A stretch of 64,000 nucleotides of DNA from Syngnathus acus (lineage: Eukaryota > Chordata > Actinopteri > Syngnathiformes > Syngnathidae). Below the pieces are notes generated by a model. That model made no database searches and had not been told where the DNA came from. It saw only the letters and a program-made list of their open reading frames with translations. Shown here piece after piece: positions 32,701 to 43,103 of the stretch (positions within the stretch are counted from its first letter, which is position 1; every line of letters starts with the position of its first letter). The stretch spans positions 10,909,476 to 10,973,475 of the forward strand of contig NC_051089.1 in NCBI RefSeq assembly GCF_901709675.1. The letters run 5' to 3'. Both the position numbers and the translations under genes were made by a program.

Positions 32701-35700
32701 AGGTTTGAATCGCACCCTTCTAACTGTGAGGCGGACGTGCTAACCAGTGCTCCACCGTGCCACCGTTAACAATACACTAATGTTAAATTAATAGGTCCTT
32801 CAAAACTATTTTTCCAGATATTTGTGTGCATATAGTCCCTAATGAGGTGGTTAGTTAGCATGCATCCCCACCTGTTGCGCAAATGCTCCTGCTTGGTGCA
32901 TCCCTAGTTGCCTGTTTTGTAATTATATATTATATTGTCTTTTTTTTTGGTCAGGTACAGGGTCATATCCTTGCTCCCTCCTTATGTGCCACTCCCATGG
33001 ACAGCAGCCCCTCGAGCTGCTTTGTGAGTCATGTGACCTCCTTTGCTGCAGCGGCTGTCACCTGTCCTCCCACAAAACCCACAGGTCAGTCCTCACACAT
33101 GCACGCTCAGATAGCACAAGGACACGGCAAAGAAGGACTTAGTGCAGGTTAAAAAGTTCCACTTTTATCATTACTATCTGCATAAACACTCCCCTTGGCT
33201 CACCTCATATCTATTCAGTATTCATATGCTTTTGTTTTTCGGTGATGTTGCAGTCGGCTCTAAGGTCACCTGCATCCCGGGAGAAACGCATTTCCTTCTG
33301 GCGTTGTTTATTCATGAACTTCCCGTCTGCGGTGCCTGCTGTGAATGCTACACCTAATGTGTGCAGGGTGGTGCAGATTGGGAAGGCTCTCCAGGATCAG
33401 CGATGGCTCTTTGAAAGCCTAATGGTACAAGTGGAAGAGAGGAGGTCTGCAGTGGAGAACAATGCAAAGCAGATAGAGGACAGGTTGGTTCGGGTCAAAA
33501 GAAATGAGTGACTTCACTTGTGTGTCATATTGTGACAGCAAGAATTTAACATAACAAATGCCCTCATTTTAAATGGTGGCAAAGTACTGTTTTTATTAGG
33601 TAAGGCTAGGGCATGCATAAATGAATCTCCTGTTGTTGTTCCTCGACCCTGGGATGGAATCAAAGTATGCTCTGGGGCTGTTTTCTTCAGGTGGAACTCA
33701 GGATTTTCACAAGGTGAAGGCATTGACAACAACTCAGCACTCAGGGTTAGAACACAATCTTTAGGCTTCTGGTAGAAAGCAAAATATAGTCAGAAAAACA
33801 AGATTTTTTTTTCTTCATTGGAGTTGTACAGGTTATAAGGTCACATCAATGGTGGAAAAAAGTTTTGAAATCATTTAAGTGTCTTGATTTTTTTCCATCA
33901 CAAAAACACACGCTTTTGCTGATCTTTTGTATCCATTGTAGACTGAACATTGTGCTTTGTGAATTTATTTTACAATCTTATGCAAGTGGGATTTTTTTTG
34001 ACCTACCAAATGAGCTTTATTTCCCATTTTCTGTCTTTTTGCAGAGTTCATGGAGTTAAGATTGCACACAGGAAGGCTGAGAACCAGATTAAGATGGCAA
34101 AGATGATTATGATGAACGAGCTTAACAAACGAGCTAACCTATTAATAGAGCAACTGGAGGTAATTACTTTTTCTTTTTCTTTCCTTCTTATCTCTCGGCC
34201 AGTTAGCATTTGTACGTGTAAGGAATCAGTTATCAGTCCTTAAAGGAAGCAAACGAAAACCCAGTGTGCTCAATCAAATTATCTTAAGACAACACGTACG
34301 GAAATTGAGTGGAGAGTCGTTTGGTGATTGGTCCCTGTGTGCCAGTGGCCACAAGAGATGTTACTGTTTCTCTGCAGAAAATTTCAGAGGACTTACAGCA
34401 GCCTCTGGAAGACCAGCTGCAGGGGGCAATAGAGACATGTGCCCAACTCAACCATTTGCAGAAGTTCATCAGTTGGGCGACGACCCACCATTGCCGGGGC
34501 CCAGTGCTCTTCAGCAGGAGACTGGTACGCCAACAGGATCCTGATGTTAATCTGTTCCAGCAAAGCGGAAGGAAATGAAATGGTAAAATCCCTTTACGTG
34601 ACGATTTATTTTTCCTTTCAGATTTCTCTGCAAATGCAACAATTGCGTGACTCGTTACTGCAGTCTGAAACTTGGAATCCTGTGAAAATCAAATTCAATT
34701 GGGATGCCAGCTACTGGACCAAACAGATGTCCTCTTTAGGTAAGATACTAACAAGACGGCGATAGGGATGGGACGAGATACAAATCCAAAAAGTCTCACG
34801 AGATTGAGTCCACAAGAATGAGATGAGATTTTTGCTAAAATTTTCATGTAAAATAACACCTACTATAAATGATCCAGTTTCTAAATATTTTCTTTTTACT
34901 GAGCTAACTGCAAGAAAATGACTGATTGAGCTCTAAAGTATAAATGTGAACATAAACAGGAGAGTCACCTTTCTCACAGGCTCATATTTCAAATGCTCCT
35001 TGAATAACAGTCGCAGCTGAGACTTGTCTGAGTAAGACTGAGTCTTACTGAATAGTTGTCAAAAATAATACTTTCTTTTAAAAGTTACAAACATTAAACA
35101 AATAAAGTAAGAATTAATACTACTAATTTCAATGCTATTAACTACAAAAGTCCCCTTACTTCAGGGCACCATTTCAAGCCCTTCTGAATCATACTCTTTA
35201 CTGACAATAAATGATTGAGTGGGCCATTTTTCTGCATGTGTTTTACTGTAACTGTAACTACGCAGGTCAGCTGACTGTTGAAGGTGGAAACTGTCACTAC
35301 CCTCAGGGCTTGGCATGCTCCACCGTTCTAAGGCCCCAGCCTATCCCATGCTTGGCTCTGCCACCCGTTTGCCACAGAGGACGAGAGCCTGCCTGTGGCT
35401 GCCAGATGTGCTATGAGCCCCAAGTGTGTTGCCTGCATGGCATGCCTTCTCAGACAGATCTGGACAAGAGCCAGGTCGGAGGTCCACTCTACAAGTCCAG
35501 CTATGTTCCAACTGGCCCGGGGTGCCAGGTGCAGAGCCAGCAGCTGCTGAGGTGCTGGGACTCAAGTGATTCCTGTGCCTTGCAAACATCTTCCCAATGC
35601 CCTTCGCCTCCATCACATGCCCCCCTCAGAGGACCAATCCAGAGTAATTGCAGTCGTAGGCCTACATCCCAGCCACATGCAAGCACCTCCGAGCCCCAGT

Positions 35701-38700
35701 CACTTCCCGAATCTCATCTCCGTCACCATCACCAGAGAGGGTCGCTTCCAGTCAGCAATGGTCTGCAGAGTGCAGACCAACCTCAATCAAACCCAAGCCA
35801 CGTCCCATCACAGGAGACGTTATCGAGCAGCGCAAGTCTGCAGGAGGTACTCTGTGATACGATTGTGGAGCAAGACGTCGTGGCTGAGGAAAGCCAGGAT
35901 GAGCGATGCAGAGTGGAGAAGAGTCATGGACAAAGAGTTGTGGCAGAACATGAGTGGCCACTTCCCAACAGAAGCGAGAAGAGTTCTGTCCAACATCAAC
36001 AGGTTCAGGTTTCTTCAGCAGCAGATCTGAGGAAAGAACAGCAGCGAATCACTCCTGCCCTATTACTACCAACGACTGGCCGGGTGAGAGAAAGTTTTTC
36101 CAACTACTGCATTGTTTAATAAGGAATTAAAAAAATACTAAATAACACAGCACAATCATAATAGTAATGAATTACGTTCTGCACATGATGTGTTCAGTGA
36201 GTGAATAAAATACTTACTGTACGTAGATACTTCTCAAAAACCTGCACAGATTCAAAACCATTTCTTATTATTCATATCATTCACTTACTGGCACAAACGA
36301 AATTCTATTAAACTAATACCCAAATATGATGGTGGCACCCAGGCAGTGACTGATTTACTTGTATTTTAAGAGAGAGCAAGATTAGTCTATTTTAATTACA
36401 ATCTACAAAGTCCTTTAACTAAAAACGCACAGTTTAATTTATTGCCAGAATGATCACATCTCACAGCTGACAGCTTGCCTGATAACAGATGGTGCAACAC
36501 AAAGTAGTTTCTGCTTTCATGACAAAAGGATGACAGCGACACAGAATTTTCGTATTTCACATCAAAGCATCCAAAAACACAGTTACAATTTACTGACACA
36601 ACCACAATAATGATCCCTCTAAAAATCCTCAGGATGCTTGATCACAAAGAGAGCGACAGAAGCACCGAGATGCATTATTTCTGTCTCACAGCCTGTGAAC
36701 ATGACATAAAACCACTTGAGTGTAATGACTCCCGTAACTTAACCTGCCATGATAATGAGCCACTCAGGGAATAGTGGAACTCTCATTTCAGCTTCCGTTA
36801 GCACTCTGACAAATTTCTCCACCATTTCTGAGAAGGATTAAAGTATGTTCTGAAGCAGTCACAATCCTTCATACTATATCTGCTGAGGAGGTACGGAGCA
36901 GGTGACTGTTTTAATCGCATGATCCTCAGGAGCAGGTGCTCTGTATCGTCCTGACCTCAATTTGGAAAGAAGGGCGTGTATAAAAAGCAAATGATTTTCC
37001 AGCCTCCCACTTGCACCAGCTAAAGACTCGTCTCAATTTTTTGAAGACGCTCGATTTGATGTCAGACAAATGCAATACATGATGCCACCATACAATACTA
37101 GCACCTCAAGTCAAAGCAAAAAAAAAAAAAAAACATTCTTTGTTGTTCAGATTTCTTTCAACTTTACTTCTGCAGCAAGAAACAAAAGCAAAGAAAAAAC
37201 ACCCCCAAAACCTAAGGGCAATTCCTTGCTTCTACTTTCATGAAAGGAACACACTGCTTTCTAAATGAGGTATTTACATGCCGTAGTTATTGCTGTAAAC
37301 AATCCTTTCATTGCATAAACAATGAGAGTAATCTATGCGGCTGTGATTCTGAAGGACCACTTGCTTTGAATTAGTGCCAGGCTAGGCTCTGACTGATGTT
37401 TTTGTTGTCTGCACATCCTCGCTCTGTCTGCTGTTCATGACACAAACAGGTGCACCTGTGCATGTGGCACAGCTTGAAACACTGTTGAGTTATGCTCATG
37501 CGTGTTCCCCACAGAGATCTACGTCTCTGGAGGTGTCGGTGACAGCCAACAATTGTGGCTCTAATGTGGAGCAGTGCAGACTCAACCCAAGTTCAGCGTG
37601 CACAGGCGGGAAGATACGTTCACAGAGTATCCCTGTAGAGCTAGCAGCGCCAGCCGGCGGCTCTTATTCTGAAAGGCCAACCAGATCTACTCACAGTCCT
37701 GATGTGGGAGCTCCAAATATGACAACAAGGAAGGTAGATACTTCATACATAGGATTCCACACATACAGATTTAAGTTCAAGTGTCTGGTGAAGTCTTGAA
37801 ACAATTTGTAATGGTGATTATTTTGTTTTTAGTATGTCGGTGCAGACTCGAGGCAGAGAAGAGCTTCAGATGGTGTTCTTTGCATTGTCAAGGAAACCTC
37901 AGCCGACGTAATCCTGACCAGGAGTCGGCGGGCTCCATTACTCTCCTATAAAACTGAGCCAGGTGATGGGAAGTGACAAATTCTTAAACTTATTAACATC
38001 ACTGATGATGCGATTTAAGCTCCGTATTTACCCCCTTGTTAGATCCTCCATACTTAAATGACGAGGGTCGTCATGATGCCAAGGAAAGGCACAGTGTGTC
38101 AAGAAACGGTCATAACGGGTATGCAGAGTCAAGCGTGGTATTTATATAAGCTGATGTGTTTACAATTTTTACACTTTATCACTCATGTTCTTGTGAAGCA
38201 TCAGAGATTCTGAGAGAGACTCCGAAAGAGCCAGAGTTCCAGTGGTTTGCCTCGAACGCCTGAAAGTTCTTATCTCTCAACTTCCCCCACATGGACGAAG
38301 GCAGAGCGACCCCTTACCTGTAGGCACGATGGAGAAGGATAATTTGCAGGAGCAAACCTGGCACAATGTAACATACAAGTATTATCAGGATGTCTAAAGC
38401 TATACAGAGTACTGACATTTCTTCTCATCCTTTTTCTTATAGGCTGTGTCAAGAGGTCCTGATACCATAAAGACCCACGCAGTCACATCATCACGGTCTC
38501 CAGAAAATCATCAGTGGCTCACAGTTGACAGTGAGTGGGATACTCGCCCAAGGGCCAGCTTTCCAAAAGCATCCACATTGCCACCTGATGACCCTCTGGA
38601 TAATGCCTCTGCACTCGACTTTGACTCTGACTCTGACCCCAAGTCAGTGTCAGAAGAGGCTGTCGCCTCTCAAGTCGAAGAACAATTCGACTCGGATACA

Positions 38701-40582
38701 TCACCGGAGTTCTCCTCAGAGACAGAACTGGAAGGTCCAAGCCAAGATAATGAAGTTCTGAAAAGCTGCAACAGAAACGAGTCTATGGAGGCTTCTGATC
38801 CAAGTCTTGAATGTGACGCATTTTCAGAATCAGCTTCAGGAGCAGGATCTGAAGACGGGCAAGGAGAACTAGGTGCTGATGCAGACTCAGGTGCCGCAGA
38901 AACCGAATCAGATGCCCAACCAGAAGCTGACGCCATGGTGGACGCAGAAAAAGATTCAGAGCATTTGTCCGATCAGCATGTGGATTCTCAGGACTCTGTG
39001 GAGTCTGAACTTGACATAGAATCTGAGCATGAAACTCCAGATGACCCACAGCCTCTGCGTTCTGACCTCGAGGAAGACTTCACCATTGGACCTGCTCAGA
39101 GGCCACTTCTAATTGCAAATCCTGGCCTGCCAAGGAGGACAGAAGAAGTTGAGGCGGACAATGAGGAAACTGAGAGTGAGGACTTCTGTGGAGTGTGTCT
39201 GATCGGTGGGGACCTTTTATGCTGTGATCGCTGTCCTAAGGTTTACCATTTGTCGTGTCACATCCCACCTCTGCTAAGCTTCCCTTCGTAAGTTTCCAAT
39301 TCTCTTGCTCAGAATACAAGTTTTCATCGATTCAGTGCTAGCCTCCAAAGCAACTGTTTACTTGTGATTTTCAGAGGTGACTGGCTTTGCAGCTTGTGCA
39401 GAGATGTCGTGCAACCAGAAGTTGAGTATGACTGTGAAAATAGAAGAACATCTGGGGAGCACACATCAGGGCATGGCTTGTCTGCATGTGATCAGAGAGT
39501 AAGTGGGAAATCCTTTTACAAACCATCGCTGATGATTCACACGCTCACTTGTGCTCTTGCTCTATTTTTAAAAACTATCTTTTAGAAATGTGAACGTTTG
39601 ACCCTCCTGATCCTCAATAACATCCTGAGTGCGCCCTTTCACGAGCCTGTCAGTCCACTTGTGAGTGCCGCTTTTCCTCTTTCATGAAAATTAATGCAAG
39701 TCAAAAGCCTCCATGCAAAAAGTGAAGTTCTTGAAATATTTGTGCTATGTCTTCAATGTTGTCCTTGAGGCACCGAGAATCTAGCTGCGCTTATCAAGGT
39801 GAATGGAGCTATTGCTATCAGATTGCAAAATAGCATCGGCAATATGCAACTGCGCCACATACACAATCAATTCTTAATCAATATTTAGCTAATGTGGCAA
39901 AAACATAAAAAAGTCAAACAGAGATAGAGATTATGAAACGTAATCATGCAGATCACCACGGACATGTTTTGCTTGTAGAAGTCGATTAGTTTTGCTCTCA
40001 CCAACCAATCAGAGGATGGATGAATGTTGATGAATCTGAAATCAGTGGTGCTGGGTTGAGGGTTGAAGTCAAAATATCAAATGTCGATACTTCTTGTTGC
40101 AGGCTCGTCATTACTATCAGATCATCAAGAGGCCAATCGACTTGTCCATCATCCGAGCACGACTCAACAAGAGGAGCACACAACATTACAACTCACCTGA
40201 GCAGTTTGTGGCGGATGTCTATCTCATGTTCCACAACTGTGCAAAGTTCAACTATGTAAGTTGATAGATTAACTTCCATCTGTTGGCTTTATGTTCTGGT
40301 TATTGCTGATTGCTGTGAGCGTTTTGTCATCCTGTCCAACCTCAGCCCGATTCGGAGGTGGCGCAAGCGGGCCGCGATCTCGAGGCCTTTTTCGTGACCA
40401 AGCTGGAAGAAGTGTTCCCAGGCAGAGTTTTCCCACTGGCTGAGGCGGACAGTGACAGCGATGAGTATGATGAGGCCTTCCGAGCAACCGAGGGTGGTTG
40501 CTCCTGGCCCGAGCGGAGGGAGCAGTGCCACAGGAAGAGGAAGAGGAGGCAATCACTTAAGTCAAGGAGACATCACATGTAA
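29731..40582 (+). CDS. trim66: TRIM66, RING-less TRIM chromatin reader; 17 coding exons
   Basis: Joined exons: 29731-29739, 30347-30530, 32955-33084, 33367-33483, 34045-34159, 34378-34524, 34622-34739, 35266-36083, 37515-37733, 37833-37962, 38043-38118, 38199-38367, 38443-39287, 39375-39498, 39586-39660, 40103-40255, 40346-40582. Phases agree throughout, giving 1221 residues, close to the ~1216 of human TRIM66. Order: B-box 1 (residues 4-50, CSECSE...CTLCNKWLCYQC), B-box 2 (about 70-108), coiled coil (about 110-250, ENQIKMAKMIMMNELNK), a long low-complexity middle, PVVCL at 702-706 fitting the HP1 chromoshadow motif PxVxL, an acidic Ser-rich stretch (about 780-985), PHD finger (991-1037) and bromodomain (about 1065-1175). 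The absence of a RING is normal for TRIM66. Known role: nuclear HP1-associated repressor and histone reader, prominent in male germ cells. The N terminus (MEK) rests on a 9-nt exon. Confidence 0.96.
30347..30530 (+). CDS. trim66: TRIM66 coding exon 2 (B-box 1)
   Basis: Residues 4-65: SCSECSEMTLAQSLCTLCNK then WLCYQCTDVHQHQ. The Cys/His spacing is that of the first B-box of RING-less TRIM66. The exon ends GGACCAG/GCAAGC, a GC donor (see findings). Confidence 0.9.
30531..32954 (+). other. TRIM66 intron 2 (GC-AG)
   Basis: A 2.4-kb intron with donor GCAAGC and acceptor GGTCAG. It contains the SINE-like retroposon at 32429-32764 and otherwise AT-rich sequence with no exon. Confidence 0.75.
32429..32764 (-). 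mobile_element. Full-length SINE-like retroposon with 12-bp target-site duplication
   Basis: On the minus strand it runs from GGTGGCACGGTGGAGCACTG through GAAGTTTGCATGTTCTCCCC, the GCGATTGGCTG core and GATAGGCTCCAGCATGCCCG to a GGAT-repeat 3' tail. GTTAACAATACA is repeated exactly on both sides (32417-32428 and 32765-32776), showing retrotransposition. The head has a degenerate B-box-like ATTCAAACC, suggesting a tRNA-derived promoter. Confidence 0.85.
32955..33084 (+). CDS. trim66: TRIM66 coding exon 3 (B-box 2)
   Basis: Residues 65-108: PCSLLMCHSHGQQPLELLCE then SCDLLCCSGCHLSSHKTH, with the C-H-C-C-C-C-H-H zinc ligands of a type 2 B-box. Acceptor TTTTTGGTCAG, donor CACAG/GTCAGT. Confidence 0.95.
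33367..33483 (+). CDS. trim66: TRIM66 coding exon 4 (coiled coil)
   Basis: Residues 108-147: KALQDQRWLFESLMVQVEER then SAVENNAKQIEDR, start of the coiled coil; it aligns with the human segment ending SAKQIEDR. Confidence 0.95.
34045..34159 (+). CDS. trim66: TRIM66 coding exon 5 (coiled coil)
   Basis: Residues 147-185: KAENQIKMAKMIMMNELNKR then ANLLIEQLE, nearly identical to the human TRIM66 coiled coil. Confidence 0.97.
34378..34524 (+). CDS. trim66: TRIM66 coding exon 6 (coiled coil end)
   Basis: Residues 186-234: LQGAIETCAQLNHLQKFISW then ATTHHCRGPVLFSRRL, matching HVQNFINWA...VPFLFSKEL of the family. Phase 0 at both ends. Confidence 0.95.
34622..34739 (+). CDS. trim66: TRIM66 coding exon 7
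   Basis: Residues 235-274: KIKFNWDASYWTKQMSSLG corresponds to the RFTWEPNFWTKQLASLG motif shared by TRIM24/33/66. Confidence 0.95.
35266..36083 (+). CDS. trim66: TRIM66 coding exon 8 (long low-complexity region)
   Basis: An 818-nt exon for residues 274-546, rich in Ser, Pro, Gln and His and carrying an unusual cluster of Cys near its start (CGCQMCYEPQVCC). It is the fast-evolving middle of TRIM66; only its position, open frame and phases support it. Confidence 0.88.
36084..37514 (+). other. TRIM66 intron 8
   Basis: A 1.4-kb intron; no exon, repeat or RNA recognised. Confidence 0.65.
37515..37733 (+). CDS. trim66: TRIM66 coding exon 9
   Basis: Residues 547-619, phase 0 at both ends, Ser/Thr/Asn-rich, weakly conserved middle region. 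Acceptor TTCCCCACAG, donor AAG/GTAGAT. Confidence 0.8.
37833..37962 (+). CDS. trim66: TRIM66 coding exon 10
   Basis: Residues 620-663: VLCIVKETSADVIL then APLLSYKTEP. The IVKE and YKTEP contexts resemble SUMO-type sites, which is only a suggestion. Confidence 0.85.
38043..38118 (+). CDS. trim66: TRIM66 coding exon 11
   Basis: Residues 663-688: DPPYLNDEGRHDAKERHSVS then RNGHN. Short, but the phases match both neighbours. Confidence 0.8.
38199..38367 (+). CDS. trim66: TRIM66 coding exon 12 (HP1-binding-like PxVxL)
   Basis: Residues 688-744. RVPVVCLERLKVL aligns with human KIPYVRLERLKI and fits PxVxL, the chromoshadow-binding pentamer by which TRIM66 recruits HP1 (especially HP1-gamma in the literature). 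Confidence 0.9.
38443..39287 (+). CDS. trim66: TRIM66 coding exon 13 (acidic region and first half of PHD)
   Basis: Residues 745-1026. A long Asp/Glu/Ser-rich stretch is followed by EDFCGVCLIGGDLLCCDRCP then KVYHLSCHIPPLLSFP, the first zinc ligands of the PHD finger (C993, C996, then the CCDRC and HLSC ligands). The acidic stretch is longer and more repetitive than the human counterpart. Confidence 0.97.
39375..39498 (+). CDS. trim66: TRIM66 coding exon 14 (end of PHD)
   Basis: Residues 1026-1067: GDWLCSLCRDVVQPEVEYDC. WLCSLC supplies the last two PHD zinc ligands and the following YDCEN is the family linker to the bromodomain. Confidence 0.96.
39586..39660 (+). CDS. trim66: TRIM66 coding exon 15
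   Basis: Residues 1068-1092: KCERLTLLILNNILSAPFHE then PVSPL, bromodomain helix Z. Phase 0 at both ends. Confidence 0.95.
40103..40255 (+). CDS. trim66: TRIM66 coding exon 16 (bromodomain core)
   Basis: Residues 1093-1143: ARHYYQIIKRPIDLSIIRAR then FVADVYLMFHNCAKFNY. The Asn of KFNY (about residue 1142) is the expected acetyl-lysine contact. Confidence 0.97.
40346..40582 (+). CDS. trim66: TRIM66 terminal coding exon 17
   Basis: Residues 1144-1221: PDSEVAQAGRDLEAFFVTKL completes the bromodomain. It ends with an acidic SDSDEYDE patch and a basic RKRKRRQ tail that looks like a nuclear localisation signal; the stop is at 40580-40582. Confidence 0.96.
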   Translation, partial: PDSEVAQAGRDLEAFFVTKLEEVFPGRVFPLAEADSDSDEYDEAFRATEGGCSWPERREQCHRKRKRRQSLKSRRHHM

Positions 40583-40787
40583 ACTGTTAATGGTGGATTT
40601 CGATTGAGTTTTCTTTAAATAACTCGAGCGGGCATCTGCTTTGGGTTGGGATCCAGGTTTGGACTTTTTGTGGAGCTGGTATTTGCCTTGTTATTTTGGC
40701 TTTCTTCTACAGTCCAAAGGTATGTCTGTAAAGTTGAGTCGTTATTGCCTCTAAAACGTGAGAATGAACGGTTTTTGCGTGAGTCAG

Positions 40788-40866
40788 TCCAGGGTGTACC
40801 CTGCCATTAACGCAAGGTTATCTGGGGTAGCCTTCAAGTGGTGTAGAAAATGAATGCATTGATGGA
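40788..40866 (+). repeat. Fragment of the SINE-like repeat 3' part in the TRIM66 3' UTR
   Basis: CAGTCCAGGGTGTACCCTGC through GTAGAAAATGAATGCA is an eroded copy of the 3' half of the retroposon at 32429-32764, located in the probable TRIM66 3' UTR. Confidence 0.6.
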
Positions 40867-42078
40867 TCCAACAAAAGCACTCTGAGAGTGCTAAGGTTAA
40901 AACCTTTTCCAGTAACAAAATCACTAAGTGGCTTTGATTGTGATATTGATGTTTGGTTCCCTGGCAGCGAGAAGGAATTTTGGATCTTGGTCAAATTTCA
41001 CTTCCTTATAGCTATGAATATCATACATAAGGACAAACCAAAACCTGATCTGATACGATCCAACCAACAACACTGAATTGGATTCACCAAAAATGTACAT
41101 ATTTTTTTGATTTGTATTTATTTAATGATTTATTATATTTTAGCTCAACATTTGGGTTGTTAAGGAATGTGCTGGGAGCATCCTTGGAAGAATCAGAAAA
41201 CGTGATAATAACATGTTGAAACGAATTCAGTGTTTTGAGGGTTAGGTTGTGTAACCTGTTGCAGATAATAGTACTATAAATATTACATGATATTTTGTTC
41301 ATTAAGATTCCCCCACCCTTTATGCACTAACAACCACTTCTAAATTGTATTATACGCAGTACCTTGATCTGTTATGTTTGGAAAATCTTGTCTTTTGAGA
41401 TTGTCTGAGTAAACGTGTACATGTGTAACTTTACACAAGTCATATTAAGATTTCATAATAGTTGCTAAAAGGATTGTACTTGATTAATGTAAATACTATT
41501 TATATATAAGAGACAGTCAAGCTTCCTGCCTGATTCAAATTGTAATGTCATTTATAGCCCGTGGCATATAAAGGCGTATATAGTAGTGGCATACATTGTA
41601 TATACTGTACTTTATTTCTTCACGTAATGACACAGTATATGTTTTGCTCGAAATAATTGCTGGGTGTTTCGTCCACTAAAACAATAGATGCCAGAGACTT
41701 TACTTAGATCTGGATGAAACGATGAGTGCCACTTACCAATAGTATTTAATCGGTGCATTTTTGGGTGCATTTTAATAGTGCCATATTACGTTTCTGTCTG
41801 TTCTTAATGTTTCAGTCTCACCCGATTTGCAGGAAATGGTTTACCCAGTAAGCCCAAGTATCTCAGGCCCATGCAGTAACTGTGTAAGATACAATATTAC
41901 TATTTATTCCTGATAATCAGACCTGCTCTTGTGTTATTCTAAGCCACTTTCTTTAGCTGTAGCACAATTTCCTATTAGGTTTTGCTTTTTTCAATGTATG
42001 GTAGCTGGACCTTTACAGTATATGTTCACAATATTGTGTGCACAACACTTTGTAACCTATTTTGAAAAGTGCTTTAGA

Positions 42079-42084
42079 AATAAA
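42079..42084 (+). terminator. Candidate TRIM66 polyadenylation signal
   Basis: AATAAA in GCTTTAGAAATAAAGTTATT, a context very common at vertebrate 3' ends. It lies 1.5 kb after the stop and just before the convergent minus-strand gene. Confidence 0.5.
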
Positions 42085-42522
42085 GTTATTACAATGATGA
42101 AATTCATTCATTTTAGTTTGCGCTTGCATGAAGTTATAAAAAAAAAAAATTACTCGATCAGTTTCCCTTTCAGTAGAAAATTTTTTGGGGGAGACATGTC
42201 AATCTTTTAAGCTTTATATAATTGTTCCCAAACATGGTATGATGATGCTATTCTTGTGTTTCCTTTTATAGACGCGCCACAGGAACAAGGCAGTGGCACA
42301 CCGCTATGGTCAGCAGGCAACTTGCTAAGTTTCATTGTTGCACAAGGTTGGTGACCTTTCAGTCAGCAGAGTCATACTGCCAAATGCTAATTAGACACAA
42401 CTGTAGCCTTTGGTAAACAATGAAAAGGGTGGACAGGAAAGCAATAAGAGAAAAACAATTCCTGACAAGTGCAGCAGTCTCTGAAATCAAGATAAGATTG
42501 TGGCTTAAAAATCACATGATTA

Positions 42523-42528
42523 TTTATT
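42523..42528 (-). terminator. Candidate polyadenylation signal of the minus-strand gene
   Basis: TTTATT on the plus strand reads AATAAA on the minus strand, about 575 nt after the stop codon of the gene at 43104-44042. Other signals are possible. Confidence 0.35.
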
Positions 42529-43103
42529 CTATTTGATGTGCTGATTGTGCTATTTCTTAAGGTGGTCCCATTATTTGTTTACATTTTAGTAGTGGTGACA
42601 GTTGATAAACGTACCAGCATCTGCGTGGACACGTATACAAAACGAAAAAAAGTGGCTCCAAAATGAAGTGAAAAACATTTAATAACTCGACTCAAAGTGT
42701 ATTTTGCATGCCATCTTCAGACCTGTAACAGATGCAGACCAAAATGTCCACAGTACCAAAGTTGGCATCCAGTTTCAGTATATTTGTAAAGCATAAAAAC
42801 AGTATTTCCCAGATTATGACATAAACCCATATTTTAGTCATCATGTAGACATTCAGTGTTACATATGTACATGCTCGCTACAAATATGGTGTACCAAAAT
42901 ATCCGCTGTAGTCAGATTTATATTAGACTTTGATATATGTAGGCTATAATTTGAAGCACCAAATGTCTTCCTTGCATCACTACTCAAAAAAAATCACTTA
43001 TTTGCTTCACTCAAAACAATTCTCTCAATGAAAAGTGGCTCTAAAATGAAGTAAAAACCTTATGTGCAGTCATTTTTTTTTTTCCCCCCTCTGACAACAT
43101 TTC

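Larger units (their letters stand above)
40583..42100 (+). other. Probable TRIM66 3' UTR
   Basis: AT-rich sequence without exons between the TRIM66 stop and an AATAAA at 42079. Several earlier weak signals exist, so the true 3' end may be closer. Confidence 0.45.

Noticed and set aside
42645-43055. Two copies of a ~27-bp word (AAAAGTGGCTC.AAAATGAAGT) about 380 bp apart
   Set aside because: A real but short direct repeat in the 3' flank of the minus-strand gene; it could be chance or an old local duplication, and nothing else links to it.
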